Below are positions 16,150 to 18,048 of a stretch of 18,048 bases of DNA, piece by piece. A program made the translations under genes and the position numbers. The DNA is taken from NCBI GenBank assembly GCA_016930435.1, contig JAFGGQ010000139.1, positions 1 through 18,048 on the forward strand, written 5' to 3'. Position 1 is the stretch's first letter. Every line of letters begins with the position of its first letter. Below the pieces are notes generated by a model. The model saw only the letters and a list, made by a program, of their open reading frames with translations. It was not told the DNA's origin and made no database searches. This stretch comes from a bacterium. Lineage in GTDB: Bacteria > UBP14 > UBA6098 > JAFGQG01.

Positions 16150-16887
16150 TTAATATATAAATACCGGATCCCCAACGCCAAGCACCTCATATATGGCCCG
16201 GACATCCGCTCTGCTCATTCGGATACATCCGTGACTGCTTCGCCGGCCTAATTCCTGGCCATAATGTATCAATATACCATCACCAAGACCCAGCACATAT
16301 TTTCCCAGGTAACCCGGAACCATACGCACCTTTAGCTTATCCTGCTCCGAAAGCCGGTTATAAGCTCTACGAGCATCCTCCGGCCGGAGCCGCGTACTTA
16401 TCCCGATGAACGAATCGGGAACTGCCATACCACGCTCCTCCCAGAACCAGTCCGGACGGTTCCACCAGGGATCAGTTACCTTTTCACGAATATGAAATTC
16501 CCCTGAAGGGGTATCAAAATCCCAACTTTTACCCCGCTCATTTGTCTCTCCCTTCCCTATACCACACTTTCCCGAGCGTAATATCTTATTCCCCTTCCTC
16601 AATTCAAAAGAACATTCACCCAAATTTACTACCAGATAATATCCCTTCATTTGCAGAGCCTCTTTCTCCAGCTCCAGTGAAACTATCCTGCTTTTTTCCA
16701 ACTCTTCCAGAAAGGCTATATCATCCAGGTTATCCCGGAGATGTTGTTTCTCAAAACGTGAATACCACAATTGATCCTCCAGATAATCGATCTTCCAAAC
16801 CGACTTTTCCAAAAGGCAAACCGTAAAAACCAGCAGTATCGCCAGTAAAATCATTCCTACTATTAATACAAATCGAGGCATGGTCAT
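16150..16887 (-). CDS. Membrane-anchored L,D-transpeptidase (YkuD domain)
   Basis: A 245-residue protein. Residues about 7-25 form a membrane anchor or uncleaved signal. Residues about 33-78 are charged with heptad-like spacing and may form a coiled-coil stalk. The YkuD domain runs from about YLVVNLGECSF to the C-terminus, with the catalytic signature IHYG followed by SHGCIRM (nucleophile Cys221, His219). It should act in the periplasm, joining meso-diaminopimelate residues or anchoring proteins to peptidoglycan, so the organism probably has a wall. AAGAGAA precedes the ATG at 16887. The next gene on this strand is cut off by a terminator, so it is likely transcribed alone. Confidence 0.92.
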   Translation of the reverse strand: MTMPRFVLIVGMILLAILLVFTVCLLEKSVWKIDYLEDQLWYSRFEKQHLRDNLDDIAFLEELEKSRIVSLELEKEALQMKGYYLVVNLGECSFELRKGNKILRSGKCGIGKGETNERGKSWDFDTPSGEFHIREKVTDPWWNRPDWFWEERGMAVPDSFIGISTRLRPEDARRAYNRLSEQDKLKVRMVPGYLGKYVLGLGDGILIHYGQELGRRSSHGCIRMSRADVRAIYEVLGVGDPVFIY

Positions 16888-16935
16888 TTCTCTTATAAGC
16901 GGGTTTTAGCATTCATATTGTCCTGACCCTTATTT

Positions 16936-16974
16936 AAAAAAACAGCCTGCCGGGTCATTTAGCTCCGACAGGCT
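16936..16974 (-). terminator. Rho-independent terminator after the InlB-repeat protein gene
   Basis: On the minus strand AGCCTGTCGG (16974-16965) pairs with CCGGCAGGCT (16953-16944) through ten positions with one G-T wobble. An 11-base loop separates the arms, and seven Ts (16942-16936) follow. It lies about 36 bases after the stop at 17011 and ends transcription before the L,D-transpeptidase gene. Confidence 0.92.
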
Positions 16975-17010
16975 GCTTTATAATCGATATTATCGTTCTC
17001 CCTTCCTAAA

Positions 17011-18048
17011 TTAAGGCAGATCCACCTGCACCCAGACCTCCAATATGATGGTCTGAGGATCGAAAGTAGTGCTTAATACCGGCGCAATGAACTGAAGCCA
17101 TAAGTTCTCCGAGGAATCCGAAGGGATATTGATCCCGCCCGGACCGAAAACATCCTCTGTAGCCCAGGTTAAGGTTGTTTTCACGTAGTCCAGTGAAGGC
17201 TGGAAGAGGGGTGGCGGAAAATAATTATCATCAAACCTGGCCCGTAGGACAAACTTATCCTCATCAGGAGCGTAACCCGAGCTCCAGAATAAACCTGTAT
17301 TGGCAATTCTCAGACCCAGATTCACATTATATGGACTACGCACACCGAGAATAATTACCTCCCCCTCGGTCATTGTCCGGGTATCATAAAGACCAATAAT
17401 ACCCAGATCCCATGAAGAGGGTATTGCAGTCAGTTCTATCGTGATGTACTCGGTATCATAAACTGCAGTATAAACCGTATTGGTATCCACGGGCAGAGTA
17501 ATATGTGTAGGACTGGGGTCTCCACCCTCGCTCCAGTGATCGAAATTGTAAAGGGTATCACCAGCGCCGTCGGGAGTGGTAACTGTCAATTCATAGGTAG
17601 AGCCGGAGTAAGTCCAGAAATTCTGCTCGAAGGTGTTAGGGTAAGTAACCCCATCAATAATTATATCCCCATAGTTTCGAAGGTGAGATTTTTGGACGGT
17701 ACACTGGAACTGCTTGTCATAGAATGCGGTAAATATAGTGGGTGCAATTATGGGAGCGGTAAAATGGGTACGGGCGCCCCCGTCGCTCCAGTGAGAGTAA
17801 AGGTAGCGCAATCCGTTTGCCGGGTCCAGATCCGGATCGGATACCGACAATTGAGGCATAGAACCTTCCTCGAACCACTCTTCGCGGTAATTGGAAGCGG
17901 CCCCATAATAAACATCAGAGTTTATACCGAGCCAACCCAGTGTATTGGAGAACGGCTCCTTCTCTACTACACACCGGAAATGTTTCGAATAGGAAGCCAC
18001 AAATACGGTATCGTCAAAGAGTGGCCCAACCAGATGGGGGTTGGTGCC
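17011..18048 (-). CDS. Secreted repeat protein with InlB-like (List-Bact) repeats, 5' part beyond window
   Basis: The frame stays open to the right edge, giving 345 visible residues; a GTG at 18000 is internal, because 16 further in-frame codons precede it. Two HWSxGG repeat units begin at about visible residues 86 and 171. They recur near every 85-90 residues with aligned YDKQFQC and YDTEYIT strand starts; a third, earlier copy is truncated at the edge (ASYSKHFRC). This pattern matches the divergent InlB B-repeat found in secreted bacterial proteins. The last 150 residues (from about TAIPSSWDLGI) form a separate beta-rich domain ending in V-Q-V-D-L-P, with no type IX sorting motif. It is probably an exported or surface protein; function unknown. 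The missing N-terminus prevents calling a signal peptide. Confidence 0.85.
   Translation of the reverse strand, partial: GTNPHLVGPLFDDTVFVASYSKHFRCVVEKEPFSNTLGWLGINSDVYYGAASNYREEWFEEGSMPQLSVSDPDLDPANGLRYLYSHWSDGGARTHFTAPIIAPTIFTAFYDKQFQCTVQKSHLRNYGDIIIDGVTYPNTFEQNFWTYSGSTYELTVTTPDGAGDTLYNFDHWSEGGDPSPTHITLPVDTNTVYTAVYDTEYITIELTAIPSSWDLGIIGLYDTRTMTEGEVIILGVRSPYNVNLGLRIANTGLFWSSGYAPDEDKFVLRARFDDNYFPPPLFQPSLDYVKTTLTWATEDVFGPGGINIPSDSSENLWLQFIAPVLSTTFDPQTIILEVWVQVDLP

Overview
This is about 18 kb of bacterial chromosome at moderate GC. It is densely packed with intact genes, many touching or overlapping by a few bases. The best taxonomic clue is a pair of secreted proteins. One is a parallel beta-helix protein ending in a type IX secretion (Por) type A sorting tail (YPNPFN motif). 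The other carries InlB-like 'HWSxGG' repeats. Together with a beta-barrel outer-membrane protein, they point to a Gram-negative lineage of the FCB group or a neighbouring candidate phylum (WOR-3/Stahlbacteria-like). This assignment is inference. I see no rRNA, tRNA, CRISPR array, insertion sequence or phage gene.

Layout. Positions 1-2201 (minus) hold the partial beta-helix protein and the outer-membrane barrel protein, separated by a clear intrinsic terminator. Positions 2401-9217 (plus) look like one operon: ispA-type prenyl diphosphate synthase, dxs, surE, a P-type ATPase homologue and an ElbB/ES1-like protein. Positions 9323-11123 (minus) hold a PHP phosphoesterase behind coaX (type III pantothenate kinase). 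Positions 11295-13240 (plus) hold a phosphate butyryl/acetyltransferase, two paralogous small membrane coiled-coil proteins and rpiB. Positions 13433-16129 (plus) hold a DUF1385/YqhQ membrane protein, prfA and an isochorismatase-type cysteine hydrolase. Positions 16150-18048 (minus) hold an L,D-transpeptidase and the C-terminal part of the repeat protein, with a terminator between them.

The most unusual region is 5955-9217. The 864-residue ATPase homologue keeps the whole P2-type architecture and the KGAPE nucleotide-binding motif, but has lost DKTGT, TGES, GDGxNDxP and the ion-binding residues. It therefore looks like a pseudo-pump. It is joined by a 4-base ATGA overlap to an ElbB-like protein that lacks the family's cysteine. 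Two apparently inactive relatives of enzymes, kept as full open frames in an isoprenoid-precursor operon, suggest a regulatory or scaffolding role. That role is inference. A second point of interest is the pair of small two-helix membrane proteins at 12229-12785, which are tandem duplicates coupled to rpiB.
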